From contig CP070233.1 of the NCBI GenBank assembly GCA_017355425.1, positions 3,699,501 through 3,763,500 on the forward strand: a stretch of DNA of 64,000 nt, written 5' to 3'. Positions within the stretch are counted from its first letter, which is position 1; each line of letters begins with the position of its first letter. This DNA is from Dolichospermum sp. DET69 (GTDB lineage: Bacteria; Cyanobacteriota; Cyanobacteriia; Cyanobacteriales; Nostocaceae). Under the pieces are notes generated by a model, which had not been told where the DNA came from, made no database searches, and was given only the letters and a program-made list of their open reading frames with translations. Both the position numbers and the translations under genes were made by a program. Shown here in pieces: positions 34,587-43,547 of the stretch.

Positions 34587-36395
34587 GTGGCTATGCCATT
34601 TACATATCCCCGATTATCAAAAAGGCGTAAACATTCTGTTCGTCCCCTCCAGCGTTTGTTTAAATATGGACATCAGTATATTAAACAAATTCGTTTGGCC
34701 ATTGGTGCTTCTATTCTCAATAAAGTTTTTGATTTAGCACCACCAGTATTAATTGGGATTGCGGTAGATGTGGTAGTTAAGCAACAAGATTCTATCATTG
34801 CCCGATTAGGCGTAAAAGATATTTATGGGCAATTTCTGATTCTATCCTTGTTGACGGTGATTACTTGGGTATTAGAGTCGTTGTTTGAATATGCCCTTAA
34901 ATTACTATGGCGCAATTTGGGACAGAATATTCAACATAATTTACGACTAGACGCATATAAACATTTACAAGAATTAGAATTAGCTTATTTTGAAGAACGC
35001 AGTACAGGTGGTTTAATGTCTATCCTCAGTGATGATATTAACCAATTAGAGCGATTTTTAGATGTAGGCGCAAATGATATTACCCAAGTAGTTACAACTA
35101 TTATTGTTGTTGGGACTGCATTTTTTATTTTAGCACCTAGTGTGGCAGGGATGGCAATTTTGCCCATGCCATTTATTTTGGCTGGTTCGGTAGTTTTTCA
35201 GAAATTTCTTGCTCCTCGCTATGCTGAAGTTCGGGAAAAGGTAGGTTTATTAAATGGGAGATTATCTAATAATTTAAGTGGAATTATCACTATTAAAAGT
35301 TTTACATCAGAAGCTTATGAAGCCACTCGTGTAGAATCTGATAGTAATGCTTATCGCCAAAGTAATGCCAAAGCGATCGCTTTATCTGCGGGTTATGTTC
35401 CCATTATTAGGATGTTCATTTTAATAGCTTTTACAATATTGCTAGTATTTGGGGGTATGGCAGCAGTAGAAGGCAGATTGGCGGTAGGTGCTTACAGTTC
35501 TTTGGTATTTTTAGTTCAGCTTTTACTATGGCCATTAACCAGATTAGGAGATACTTTTGATTTATATCAAAGGGCAATGGCTTCTACTAATCGAGTCATG
35601 GACTTATTAGATACTCCCATTGCGATTCATCCCGGAAATATTGATTTACCTGTAGATATGATTCGGGGGGCTTTGGAATTTCAAAATGTCACCTTTGCTT
35701 ATCAAAATAGAACCCCAGTTATTGACAATTTATCTTTAGAAATTCCGGCAGGAAATACAATTGCGATTGTGGGTTCAACAGGTTCTGGAAAAAGCACCTT
35801 GGTTAAACTATTGTTGCGTTTTTATGAAGTGCAAAATGGTAAAATTACTCTGGATGGGATTGATTTACAACAGTTAAATCTGCGAGATCTACGGCGCTCG
35901 ATTGGTTTGGTGAGTCAGGATGTATTTTTATTTCATGGTACAGTGGGGGAAAATATAGCTTATGGGACTTTTACTGCTACCAATGAAAATATCATCATGG
36001 CAGCGAAAATAGCCGAGGCACATGATTTTATTATGAGTTTGCCCCAAGGTTATGGGACAATTGTCGGCGAACGGGGACAAAAGTTATCTGGAGGACAAAG
36101 ACAACGGATTGCTATAGCTCGCGCAGTGTTGAAAGATCCACCAATTTTAATCTTAGATGAAGCTACCTCAGCAGTAGATAATGAAACCGAAGCCGCAATT
36201 CAGCGTTCTCTAGAGCGAATTACCGTTAATAGAACCACAATAGCGATCGCTCACCGTCTTTCCACAATTCGTAATGCTGATTGCATTTATGTCATGGAAT
36301 ATGGCAAATTAGTAGAAGCCGGAACTCATGAACAACTGTTAGAGAAAAACGGCATTTACACCAGTTTATGGCGTGTGCAATCTGGGTTAAAATAG
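34587..36395 (+). CDS. ABC-type multidrug/lipid exporter, fused permease-ATPase
   Basis: 602 residues. Six membrane segments fill about residues 35-330 ([37 protein letters not shown]). The C-terminal ABC domain has Walker [19 protein letters not shown]-loop [13 protein letters not shown], signature [15 protein letters not shown], Walker [13 protein letters not shown] and H-loop [10 protein letters not shown]. The type is an MsbA/BmrA-like half transporter that works as a homodimer. The start could also be the Met two codons later (MPFTYPRL). A small gene follows after 27 bp and shares the terminator at 36889. The substrate is unknown. Confidence 0.9.
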   Translation: MAMPFTYPRLSKRRKHSVRPLQRLFKYGHQYIKQIRLAIGASILNKVFDLAPPVLIGIAVDVVVKQQDSIIARLGVKDIYGQFLILSLLTVITWVLESLFEYALKLLWRNLGQNIQHNLRLDAYKHLQELELAYFEERSTGGLMSILSDDINQLERFLDVGANDITQVVTTIIVVGTAFFILAPSVAGMAILPMPFILAGSVVFQKFLAPRYAEVREKVGLLNGRLSNNLSGIITIKSFTSEAYEATRVESDSNAYRQSNAKAIALSAGYVPIIRMFILIAFTILLVFGGMAAVEGRLAVGAYSSLVFLVQLLLWPLTRLGDTFDLYQRAMASTNRVMDLLDTPIAIHPGNIDLPVDMIRGALEFQNVTFAYQNRTPVIDNLSLEIPAGNTIAIVGSTGSGKSTLVKLLLRFYEVQNGKITLDGIDLQQLNLRDLRRSIGLVSQDVFLFHGTVGENIAYGTFTATNENIIMAAKIAEAHDFIMSLPQGYGTIVGERGQKLSGGQRQRIAIARAVLKDPPILILDEATSAVDNETEAAIQRSLERITVNRTTIAIAHRLSTIRNADCIYVMEYGKLVEAGTHEQLLEKNGIYTSLWRVQSGLK

Positions 36396-36422
36396 CAAAA
36401 ATAAAATTACAAATTAATTATC

Positions 36423-36851
36423 ATGTTTAGTATTCCCCAACCCGAAACAGCAGAGAATCAATGGCGAGGACAATTAGATAGATTTGTCAAAAACAATCAG
36501 TCAGAACTAGCCGCACTTTTTTGGGGATTGTGGTTAGAAAATGGTAATATTCAGGGAACTATTGGGATTGATTTACAACCAACGCCCCATTTTGTGTATT
36601 GTCCCCAAGCCGAAATAGAAAAACTAAATGATCGCGTGGAAAATCGTCTTCAAGAAATTTTAGGAATTATTGATAATCATAAACCAGAAACAGAAGTAGT
36701 CATGATTGGAATTGGTAAAGGGGAAATTAAGTTAATTCAATTTGCACCCAAATCATCACCAGAAATCTGTTTTCAAGAAGTAGGAAAAGATATCAATGAG
36801 TTATTGGATTTACTAGAACAGCGACTAAGTGAGCAAATCAAGATTGTTTAA
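36423..36851 (+). CDS. conserved cyanobacterial hypothetical protein
   Basis: 142 residues, soluble, with an alpha/beta appearance: LAALFWGLWLENGNIQGTIGIDL, TPHFVYCPQAEIEKL, VVMIGIGKGEIKLIQF and an acidic C-terminal helix (INELLDLLEQRLSEQI). No known domain recognised. It starts 27 bp after the ABC exporter gene and is followed by an intrinsic terminator, so it is very probably in an operon with the exporter. Confidence 0.7.
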   Translation: MFSIPQPETAENQWRGQLDRFVKNNQSELAALFWGLWLENGNIQGTIGIDLQPTPHFVYCPQAEIEKLNDRVENRLQEILGIIDNHKPETEVVMIGIGKGEIKLIQFAPKSSPEICFQEVGKDINELLDLLEQRLSEQIKIV

Positions 36852-36888
36852 GAAGATGTTTTAAAATTAGGTAGAGTAACATAAATTC

Positions 36889-36914
36889 AACCCACGCAGG
36901 TGGGTTTTGTTTGT
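36889..36914 (+). terminator. Rho-independent terminator
   Basis: A 7-bp stem AACCCAC/GTGGGTT with loop GCAG is followed by TTGTTTGTG. It lies 38 bp after the hypothetical gene that follows the ABC exporter. The same hairpin type recurs at 26318 and 49092. Confidence 0.65.
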
Positions 36915-37011
36915 GTAGCAGTGACTTATAGTCACCCAGCGTGTAATCCTCAGAATTAGACAAAGATGGTAACAACTTGGTTTAATTAAGAAAAGTGGTA
37001 TCACCAGAAAA

Positions 37012-38238
37012 ATGATGATTTTGGCTCAAAGCTTAACTATTGATGCAGTTTTAGTAAACAACTGTATCCAGTTCACAACCTGGGGATTTTCTTCCCTCTT
37101 ACTCGCAGAAATTGTCAGAGACGTTTATCATGCTTTGTGCCATCAAGTAACATGGTTAGCGAAATGGCATAATAAACATCATGCTGTATACCGTCGGGAT
37201 TTAACTCTATTTTCCCAAAAAGCTTATGTAGATTCCCAGTTGTATCACGATATCGTCGAATCAGCGATACTGGTAGTCGTCTTAACAATAATTGCCTTAC
37301 TAGCTCATCAATGGGGGTTATGGTTGGGAGTTGCTTATGCTGTTACTTTTTTATACGGTGCATCTTTGCGATATTTTCAAGGAACAATAGACACAGACTA
37401 CAATCATTTACCCGGACCGTTAGACACAATTCCTTCTTTTTGGTGGGTAAATAGAACCTATCATTGGCGACATCATTTTGATGATGTTAATGCTTACTAT
37501 AGTGGTGTTTTTCCCCTAGTAGATAAAATTTTGGGAACAGGACTTTCTCTTAAAGGTAAAACCGTAGCTTTAACTGGTGCAACAGGTGCATTAGGACAAG
37601 CATTAGCCGCAGAATTATTAAAGCATAATGCCAAAGTTGTGGCATTAACCACTAATCCTGAAAAAATCGCAGTTCAAGAGCGAGTCAAAGTTGTCAAATG
37701 GGAATTGGGTAATGAAACTCAACTACAAGAAACTTTAAAGAAAGTTGATATTCTCATTATCAATCATGGCGTAAATGTGTATGGAGATCGGACTTCTGCC
37801 GCCATTAACAATTCCTATCAAGTTAACACTTTTTCCGCTTTAGAATTGATAGATATTTTTTCTGCAACTGTCACAGGAGCGCAAGACAAAGCCACTAAAG
37901 AAATTTGGGTAAATACTTCGGAAGCGGAAGTTTCCCCAGCTTTAAGTCCCTTGTATGAACTGAGTAAAAGAGCATTAGGGGATATCGTCACTCTGAAACG
38001 ATTAGATCAAGTTTGTGTAATTCGCAAATTAATTTTAGGGCCTTTCAAAAGTCAATTAAATCCCTACGGTGTCATGTCAGCTTTGCAAGTAGCACGGGGG
38101 ATTTTGTTTTTTGCTAAACGGGATGTCAGAAATATTATTGTCACGGTAAATCCTTTGACTTATTTACTATTTCCTATCAAAGAATTTAGCACCTGGTTGT
38201 ACTATCGTCTTTTTAGTAAAGATGTGAAAAGCGAATAA
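37012..38238 (+). CDS. fusion of fatty acid hydroxylase/sterol desaturase and short-chain dehydrogenase
   Basis: 408 residues. The N-terminal half is a membrane di-iron hydroxylase: segments at about 20-37, 82-115 and His clusters HALCH, HNKHHAV and HWRHHF. The C-terminal half (from about 183) is an SDR: VALTGATGALGQALAAELLK with GxxGxxG, then LIINHGVNVYGD, and a catalytic YxxxK in LYELSKRA. This fused pair is known in cyanobacteria as bifunctional sterol desaturase/short-chain dehydrogenase. The real substrate is unknown; a membrane lipid or carotenoid is plausible. MMILAQ and MILAQ are alternative starts. Confidence 0.88.
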   Translation: MMILAQSLTIDAVLVNNCIQFTTWGFSSLLLAEIVRDVYHALCHQVTWLAKWHNKHHAVYRRDLTLFSQKAYVDSQLYHDIVESAILVVVLTIIALLAHQWGLWLGVAYAVTFLYGASLRYFQGTIDTDYNHLPGPLDTIPSFWWVNRTYHWRHHFDDVNAYYSGVFPLVDKILGTGLSLKGKTVALTGATGALGQALAAELLKHNAKVVALTTNPEKIAVQERVKVVKWELGNETQLQETLKKVDILIINHGVNVYGDRTSAAINNSYQVNTFSALELIDIFSATVTGAQDKATKEIWVNTSEAEVSPALSPLYELSKRALGDIVTLKRLDQVCVIRKLILGPFKSQLNPYGVMSALQVARGILFFAKRDVRNIIVTVNPLTYLLFPIKEFSTWLYYRLFSKDVKSE

Positions 38239-38372
38239 TTACAAAGATAGCGTTGCTAAATCATGATCATTTTTGAAAATGCTATTAGCAATGTTATCTA
38301 TGATATTGGAAAATAATAAATATACGATATTTTTATGCCTATTTGAAGATTTTTCGTTGTGGTTGTCAGAAT

Positions 38373-38730
38373 CAGGATTTCCAGGATTTTAGGATGTCCA
38401 CCGATTGCAGTTTGTAGATTTTCTGTGAATATTTAATGATTATAAATTCTGCTTCAGAGAAAAATATATTTTCTATCATTCACAAAAACCTATATTTACT
38501 AAAAGGATGTTTGATAGCGAAGCGTGGCGTTAGCCATAAAGTATTAGATGAAACCGATAATCTCCAAAAACCTAACCCCCCTGCCCCCCTTCCCTAGGAG
38601 GGAAGGGGGGTTTCAAAGCCTCTCCCTGCTTCGGGGAGAGGTTTGGAGAGGGGTTTGTTTATACATTAAAAACTTTTCAAACACCCTCTAAAAAACATCC
38701 TGTTAACCCTTTAATCGGTGGATATCCTGA
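38373..38730. repeat. dispersed repeat X, copy 1, interrupted by a MITE
   Basis: After removing the MITE at 38503-38688 plus one TAA, about 169 bp align to 39706-39875: TCAGGA...CCACCGATTGCAGTTTGTAG, then TTTCTGTGAATATTTAATGA and CATCCTGTTAA. Repeat ends read AGGAT and ATCCT in inverted orientation. A related fragment lies at 2868-2908. It lies between the fusion gene and the toxin gene. Confidence 0.8.
38503..38688. mobile_element. MITE family b, copy 3 (186 bp), nested
   Basis: Same element as at 21824, inserted into repeat X. TAA flanks both sides (38500-38502 and 38689-38691), and the second copy of repeat X preserves the equivalent uninterrupted site. A 24-bp palindromic segment (38515-38538, TAGCGAAGCGTGGCGTTAGC) is itself inserted near the MITE left end. 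That makes three levels of nesting. Confidence 0.88.
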
Positions 38731-38812
38731 TTCTGACAATTTAATTATTGCCTAGCTTCCTTTATAATCAAAATACTAAACAATAGAAATAACCAAACAG
38801 GAGTAAAAAACT

Positions 38813-39211
38813 ATTAATAATCAACCTCAACTAATTCCAGGAGAAGGAAGAGTCGGTACTTATGGAGACTTAATCAAAGCTGGACGTAGGGGAGATAATT
38901 TGACACCTCATCATATACCTGCGGATGCTTTTATGAAAGCCAAAGTTCCACTTAATTATACAACAGATCAAGGATATGCCATTATGATGGAACATTTATC
39001 ACCAGGAAAAGGAGGTCGTCATCGGCAAACAATGTCTTACGGTAAACGCCCTAATTTAAACCTATCACCCAGAGAAGCATTAGCACAAGAAATTTGGGAT
39101 GTACGTTGTATTTATCTTCATCAAGGTTTGTATAATAGAGAAATCAAGGAAAGTTTGCAAACATTAATCAGACGGAATAAACGTACTTGGCCATGGATTT
39201 TTGAGAAATAA
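38813..39211 (+). CDS. HNH/AHH-like nuclease toxin domain, non-ATG start
   Basis: Coding sequence is open from 38807. A Shine-Dalgarno AGGAG (38799-38803) is placed 9 nt before ATT (38813), where homologous starts would be ATG. So either ATT is used or the start was lost; the next in-frame candidate is TTG at 38900. The 132-residue product reads LIPGEGRVGTYGDLIKAGRRG, then NLTPHHIPADAFMKAKVPLN and PGKGGRHRQTMSYG. This resembles the C-terminal nuclease domain of polymorphic toxins, with TPHHIPAD and GGRHR as likely catalytic segments. It lacks any delivery domain. A putative immunity gene follows after 11 bp. Confidence 0.7.
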   Translation: MNNQPQLIPGEGRVGTYGDLIKAGRRGDNLTPHHIPADAFMKAKVPLNYTTDQGYAIMMEHLSPGKGGRHRQTMSYGKRPNLNLSPREALAQEIWDVRCIYLHQGLYNREIKESLQTLIRRNKRTWPWIFEK

Positions 39212-39222
39212 GGGACAAAACA

Positions 39223-39681
39223 ATGAGTCAAAATAATTTATTGGCAACCTTGCAAGAAAATCGCTTAATGCAAACAGAAGAACAAGTTACAAATTTTGAA
39301 AATGCTTTAGCTGAAATAGCTGAAAATCCTGATGAAAATAAATTATCTGCCTATCATCTAATTTTAGATGATCAATGTCAACAGCCAGAAGTGATGTTTA
39401 GCTTAATTCATTTTCTGGAATCTTTTGATATGGAAAAACAAATTACAGCATTTATTCATGTTGTCCCTCAATTAATGATAACAGCACCAGAATGGACGAG
39501 AATTATTCACAACCGGATTTTAAATGATGTCTCAGCGTGTGAAGTTTATTGTCACGGTCTAGAATTAATAAATCGTAAAAACCTTCATCATTTTATCTAT
39601 GATCTGTTAGAAGAAAGTGTTATTAATCATACAGGAGTATCTCGTGGTATTTTAGTAGGAGAACTAGCAAAAATAGTCTGA
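39223..39681 (+). CDS. putative immunity protein of the nuclease toxin
   Basis: 152 residues, acidic and helical (NFENALAEIAENPDENKLSA, FLESFDMEKQITAFIHVVPQ, VYCHGLELINRKNLHHFIYD). It is not similar to an enzyme. Position directly behind a toxin nuclease domain, with an 11-bp gap and the ribosome binding sequence GGGAC, suggests an immunity protein. The last codons (KIV, stop TGA 39679-39681) lie inside the left 41-bp arm of the repeat at 39671, so the natural C-terminus may have been altered. Confidence 0.65.
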   Translation: MSQNNLLATLQENRLMQTEEQVTNFENALAEIAENPDENKLSAYHLILDDQCQQPEVMFSLIHFLESFDMEKQITAFIHVVPQLMITAPEWTRIIHNRILNDVSACEVYCHGLELINRKNLHHFIYDLLEESVINHTGVSRGILVGELAKIV

Positions 39682-39910
39682 TAGCGTAGCGTGGCGAAAG
39701 CCATATCAGGATGTCCAAAATTTAAGGATGTACACCGATTACAGTTTGTAGATTTTCTGTGAATATTTAATGATTATAAATTATGATTTAGAAAAACATA
39801 TATTCTCTATCATTCACAAAAATCTATATTTCATCAAAAAACATCCTGTTAATCCTTAAATCCTGACCATCCTGATATGGCTTTCGCCACGCTACGCTAT
39901 CAGACTATTT
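39671..39910. mobile_element. palindrome-ended repeat X copy 2 (41-bp perfect inverted ends)
   Basis: Positions 39671-39711 and 39870-39910 are exact reverse complements over 41 bp. The arms contain the recurrent motif TAGCGTAGCGTGGCGAAAGC. Between them lies repeat X (39706-39875), uninterrupted. The transcript would form a very long hairpin between the convergent immunity and ggt genes, so it might also stop transcription in both directions. Confidence 0.85.
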
Positions 39911-39929
39911 ACTTATTCCCTGGCTTCTT

Positions 39930-41678
39930 TTAATACCCTCTCGGAGAACCATCACCACGAGGATCTGCTGCTCCTTCTAGATTACCATCTTCTGTGACTG
40001 CGATGCCTTCGGCGAGCGTAGCTATCGCATTGGCATTACCCCAAGGTTTACTTTCCTTAATAGTGTGTCCCCGACGGCGTAAATCTGCCAAAGTTAAAGC
40101 ATCAAAACCCCATGCTTCCACTCGCAGTTCATCAGGTAGCCACTGATGATGTATGCGTGGTACAGAAACTGCTGCACCCACATCCATTTTATATTCCAAA
40201 ACATTCAAAATGATTTGTAATACTTGGGTGATAATGGTACTACCACCAGGCGCACCAACAGCCATTCGCAAGCGATTGTTTTCAGTAATAATGGTGGGTG
40301 TCATACTAGAAAGAGGCGTTTTTCTAGGAGCGATACTATTAGCTTCATCACCCACTAATCCAAAGGCATTTGGTACTCCTGGAGCAGTGGCAAAATCATC
40401 CATTTCATTATTTAAAACTATTCCTGTTCCTGGTGTAACAATCCCCGCACCAAAGCCGAGATTAATTGTGAAAGTTAAACTAACGGCGTTTCTATCTGCG
40501 TCAACTACATTTAAATGACTCGTTTCTGTTGATTCATGAGATTTTAATGTTTTCAGTCCAGGTTTTATTTCTGTTGATGGTGTCGTCTTATCCATGTTAA
40601 TTTCTTGGCGACGTTTTTGGGCATAAGCTGGACTAATTAATTGAGAAACGGGGACTTTGACAAAATCAGGATCACCTAAATATTTTGCGCGATCGCTATA
40701 AGCAATTCTCATAGCTTCTACCATTAAATGTATAGCATCGGGATGATGCCATCCTAAAGATTGTAAATCTGTATCACCAATAATATTTAAAATCTGCAAT
40801 AAGTGAACCCCTCCTGATGATGGTGGTGGCATAGAACAGATTTTATCTTTGCGAAAGTTTCCACATACAGGAGTTCGCCAAATTGGTTTATAAGCCTTTA
40901 AATCTTCGAGAGTAATTAAACCGCCATTTTTTGCCATATCTGAGGCGATAATTTCCGCAGTTTTTCCAGTGTAAAAACTTTGGGGATTTTGAGAAATGGC
41001 TTCTAAAGTATTACCTAAATCACTTTGAATTAATTTTTCTCCTGGTTGATAATATTCTCCATTGCGAGTGAAGATTTTACTTGCTGCTGGGTTATTGAGA
41101 AGTTTAGGTTTACGGTTTTGGGAAGCAGAGAAAGAACGCCAAGAAACTCTATCACTAATCATAAAACCATCTTTAGCCAGAGCAATACTTGGTTTAACAA
41201 CTTCTCTCCAAGGTAACTTACCATAAAGACGATGTACTTCATACATACCCGCCACAGTTCCTGGTGTTGCTACTGCTAAATAACCATCTGTACTCGCCCC
41301 TGGAATCACTTTTCCATTAGCATCTAAATACATATTTCTAGTAGCTTTCATGGGTGCGCGTTCTCGAAAATCTAAAGCTTTGATTTCCCCTGTTTTTTCC
41401 GAATGGAATAGTAAGAAACCACCCCCACCAATACCCGCAGAAAAAGGTTCAACTACGGAAATAGCAAAGGTTGTAGCTACTGCTGCATCTACGGCATTTC
41501 CGCCTTTTCTTAACATTAAAAGTCCAGCTTCACTGGCTAAGGGATTGGCGGAAACAACCATCCCTTTTTTAGTGCGAAGGGGTACTGTGATAGTGGCCGA
41601 TACTGCTTGGGTGGTAAGGATAGCAGTCAGGGAGATAAAAGAGAAGATGAGGCGTTGGGTTTTAGTGATTATGGGCAT
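39930..41678 (-). CDS. ggt: gamma-glutamyltransferase
   Basis: N-terminal nucleophile hydrolase that cleaves or transfers gamma-glutamyl groups of glutathione in the periplasm. 582 residues: a signal peptide (about 1-28, FSFISLTAILTTQAVSA), large subunit with RAPM and GGGGFLLFH, and autoprocessing/catalytic Thr386 in STETSHLNVVDADRNAVS. Lid and substrate regions are MPPPSSGGVHL and GAPGGSTIITQ. The C-terminus contains an in-frame palindromic repeat (about 40000-40028) encoding AIATLAEGIAV before the conserved GAADPRGDG. The catalytic core is intact, so activity is expected. Confidence 0.92.
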   Translation of the reverse strand: MPIITKTQRLIFSFISLTAILTTQAVSATITVPLRTKKGMVVSANPLASEAGLLMLRKGGNAVDAAVATTFAISVVEPFSAGIGGGGFLLFHSEKTGEIKALDFRERAPMKATRNMYLDANGKVIPGASTDGYLAVATPGTVAGMYEVHRLYGKLPWREVVKPSIALAKDGFMISDRVSWRSFSASQNRKPKLLNNPAASKIFTRNGEYYQPGEKLIQSDLGNTLEAISQNPQSFYTGKTAEIIASDMAKNGGLITLEDLKAYKPIWRTPVCGNFRKDKICSMPPPSSGGVHLLQILNIIGDTDLQSLGWHHPDAIHLMVEAMRIAYSDRAKYLGDPDFVKVPVSQLISPAYAQKRRQEINMDKTTPSTEIKPGLKTLKSHESTETSHLNVVDADRNAVSLTFTINLGFGAGIVTPGTGIVLNNEMDDFATAPGVPNAFGLVGDEANSIAPRKTPLSSMTPTIITENNRLRMAVGAPGGSTIITQVLQIILNVLEYKMDVGAAVSVPRIHHQWLPDELRVEAWGFDALTLADLRRRGHTIKESKPWGNANAIATLAEGIAVTEDGNLEGAADPRGDGSPRGY

Positions 41679-41740
41679 TTTAAATTGTATTTTCAGTTAA
41701 AATAATCATAAAATACATTTTCATTGTTTAATCTCAACCC

Positions 41741-42004
41741 ATGCAATTAATTCTCTACAGCAAACCCGGTTGTCATCTTTGTGAAGGTTTACAGGAAAAA
41801 CTAGCACAAATCAAAAATCTCAGTTTTGAGTTAGAAATTCGAGATATTACTACCCGTGATGATTGGTTTGCAGCATATCAATATGAAATCCCGGTACTGC
41901 ATTTACTCACGAGTAACGGTAAAGAAAAACTGATACCTCGTCCTTCTCCTCGTCTCAGTGTGGAACGTCTGGAAAAAATGTTAGGTGATTATGTAAAAAG
42001 CTAA
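41741..42004 (+). CDS. glutaredoxin-like protein
   Basis: 87 residues with a thioredoxin fold of the DUF836/glutaredoxin type. The N-terminal LILYSKPGCHLCEGLQEKL carries a CxxC active site (Cys10-His-Leu-Cys13), then a strand FELEIRDIT and the cis-Pro loop EIPVLHLL. It probably acts in thiol-disulphide exchange in the cytosol. It stands alone, 60 bp from the divergently transcribed ggt gene, so a functional link through glutathione metabolism is possible but unproven. Confidence 0.85.
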   Translation: MQLILYSKPGCHLCEGLQEKLAQIKNLSFELEIRDITTRDDWFAAYQYEIPVLHLLTSNGKEKLIPRPSPRLSVERLEKMLGDYVKS

Positions 42005-42196
42005 GATGGGCGGTTAGAAACCGCCTGATGCTTTTTCAATAATCTCTTAAACTAATAAATTTGCGATTATCTCTATTTATTCAAGGTTTTTTGGCAAAAA
42101 TAAAGGCTTTTGAGTTCTCTTTCTCAACTTAAGCTACTGTACATGGTGCATATTATTCTATTCTAGATAAAGTGCGTTTAATTAAAAATTACACCT

Positions 42197-42580
42197 ATGA
42201 CCGACATATCCAATATCAAAATTACCATTGCTTTCACTGATACAGACTTAGATGACGAAGACAAGAATCAGGAAGTGCAGAAGCTACTGAATCAAATGCA
42301 AAAGCTAGATGAGGTAGACGACGTTAACCGCGTTATTGACCCCAACCCCCCAGAACTAAACAAAGCTGGAGGAGGTTTTTTACCTGGACTGCTAACGGCG
42401 CAAGTGAACCCAGCTAACTTTTTGAAGTTGTTTGGATTTTTAAAAGAACGCTTGGGTAACAAACCAATTAAACTTAATGTTAAAGCTCCAGATGGTCGGG
42501 AAATCAACGTCGAAGCCAGCAGTAAAGAAGAATTTGAATTTGCTTGGCAAAAAGCACAAGATTTTATTAACAACAAATAA
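42197..42580 (+). CDS. EACC1-like partner of the caspase
   Basis: 127 residues. A beta-strand start (NIKITIAFTDTDLDDEDKNQ) is followed by LLNQMQKLDEVDDVNRVIDP, a glycine-containing linker (GGGFLPGLL) and a second alpha/beta part (IKLNVKAPDGREINVEASS, EFEFAWQKAQDFI). This matches the effector-associated constant component (EACC1) type of small protein described beside caspases and other effectors in cyanobacterial conflict systems. The caspase gene follows 9 bp later. The family name rests on recall and context. Confidence 0.7.
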   Translation: MTDISNIKITIAFTDTDLDDEDKNQEVQKLLNQMQKLDEVDDVNRVIDPNPPELNKAGGGFLPGLLTAQVNPANFLKLFGFLKERLGNKPIKLNVKAPDGREINVEASSKEEFEFAWQKAQDFINNK

Positions 42581-42589
42581 GGCTGGACA

Positions 42590-43477
42590 ATGGCGAGAAT
42601 TGCACTACTGATAGGGGTAAGTGAATATCAACCAGGCTTAAATAAACTGGCTGGGGCTGTAAAAGATATCGAAGCAATGCGGCGAGTTTTACAGCATCCA
42701 GAAATGGGCGATTTTGCTGAAAGTGAAATTATAATCATGCCAAATCCTCAAAGACAGGATATGGAAAATGCGATTGAAAAGCTTTTTGATAACCGTAAAA
42801 AAGATGATTTATTATTGTTTTATTTCTCTGGTCATGGAATTACCGATGATACTGGTAAGTTATATCTAACTAATAGCCAAACTCGCAAATATGATAATGG
42901 TAATTTGGTCAAAACTACAGCTACTCCTGCCAGCTTAATACATGAATTCATGGAAAATAGTCGTTCTCAGCGACAGGTAATTATTCTGGATGCTTGTTTT
43001 AGTGGTGCTTTTGCCGAAGGGATGAAAGCAAAAGATGATAGTAGTGTAGATATTAATCAGCAATTGGGAGGAAAAGGTAGGGCGGTTTTGACTTCTTCCT
43101 CTTCTAGTCAATATTCTTTTGAACAAACAGGAGAAGAATTATCAGTTTATACTCGTTACATTGTTAATGGTATTGAAACTGGGGCGGCTGACATTGATAA
43201 CGATGGCGTGATTTCTGTTAATGAATTGCATGAATATGCCTCTAAAAAAGTGCAGGAAGCAGCACCAGCAATGAGTCCTAAAATTTATGCTGTGGAAGAA
43301 GGTTATAAAATTAAGGTAGCAAACGCACCTGTTGGTAATCCAAAATTAAAATATCGCAAGGAAGTAGAAAAATATTTATGTGATGGTAAAATTTCAGTGG
43401 TTAATCGTCGAAGTTTAAAAATTCATCAAAATAAATTAGGTTTTTTATCATCACAATATGTTCCCGTTCTCGAATAA
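42590..43477 (+). CDS. caspase-family (metacaspase/C14) protease, C-terminus rearranged
   Basis: 295 residues. The peptidase C14 dyad is His82 (YFSGHGI) and Cys136 (ILDACFSGA). N-terminal ALLIGVSEY and the QPGLNKLAGAVKDI signature are typical. Residues 201-212 (DIDNDGVISVNE) form a canonical EF-hand calcium loop inside the caspase domain. After about 255 a small helical domain begins (YRKEVEKYLCDGKISVVNRR, as in effector-associated segments), but it ends abnormally. The last roughly ten codons run antisense into a truncated hicA (junction near 43437-43442). The catalytic part is complete; a C-terminal adaptor has probably been lost. Confidence 0.85.
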   Translation: MARIALLIGVSEYQPGLNKLAGAVKDIEAMRRVLQHPEMGDFAESEIIIMPNPQRQDMENAIEKLFDNRKKDDLLLFYFSGHGITDDTGKLYLTNSQTRKYDNGNLVKTTATPASLIHEFMENSRSQRQVIILDACFSGAFAEGMKAKDDSSVDINQQLGGKGRAVLTSSSSSQYSFEQTGEELSVYTRYIVNGIETGAADIDNDGVISVNELHEYASKKVQEAAPAMSPKIYAVEEGYKIKVANAPVGNPKLKYRKEVEKYLCDGKISVVNRRSLKIHQNKLGFLSSQYVPVLE

Positions 43478-43547
43478 TACTAAATCCGAGTAACTCTAAT
43501 GTTTTAATAACTTTTGCTTTTGGTGCATCTACGGGAAATTTAGGCAT
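43401..43547 (-). pseudogene. truncated hicA
   Basis: Starts one base inside the stop of the hicB-like gene upstream (TAATG). The first 35 codons read MPKFPVDAPKAKVIKTLELL, then FSIIREREHIVMIKN, which is the N-terminal half of a HicA toxin with its catalytic His in REREH. The remaining residues (LIYFDEFLNFDD) are antisense caspase sequence. A deletion or rearrangement fused the two genes tail to tail. The toxin is almost certainly inactive. Confidence 0.8.

Noticed and set aside
34261-34737. 158-codon plus-strand frame before the ABC exporter
   Set aside because: It consists of CTTC-repeat translation and then overlaps the exporter gene in another frame.
42590-43477. Caspase C-terminal residues after about 284 as a genuine domain end
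   Set aside because: The same DNA reads as a HicA N-terminus in the opposite direction, so this tail is a rearrangement product.
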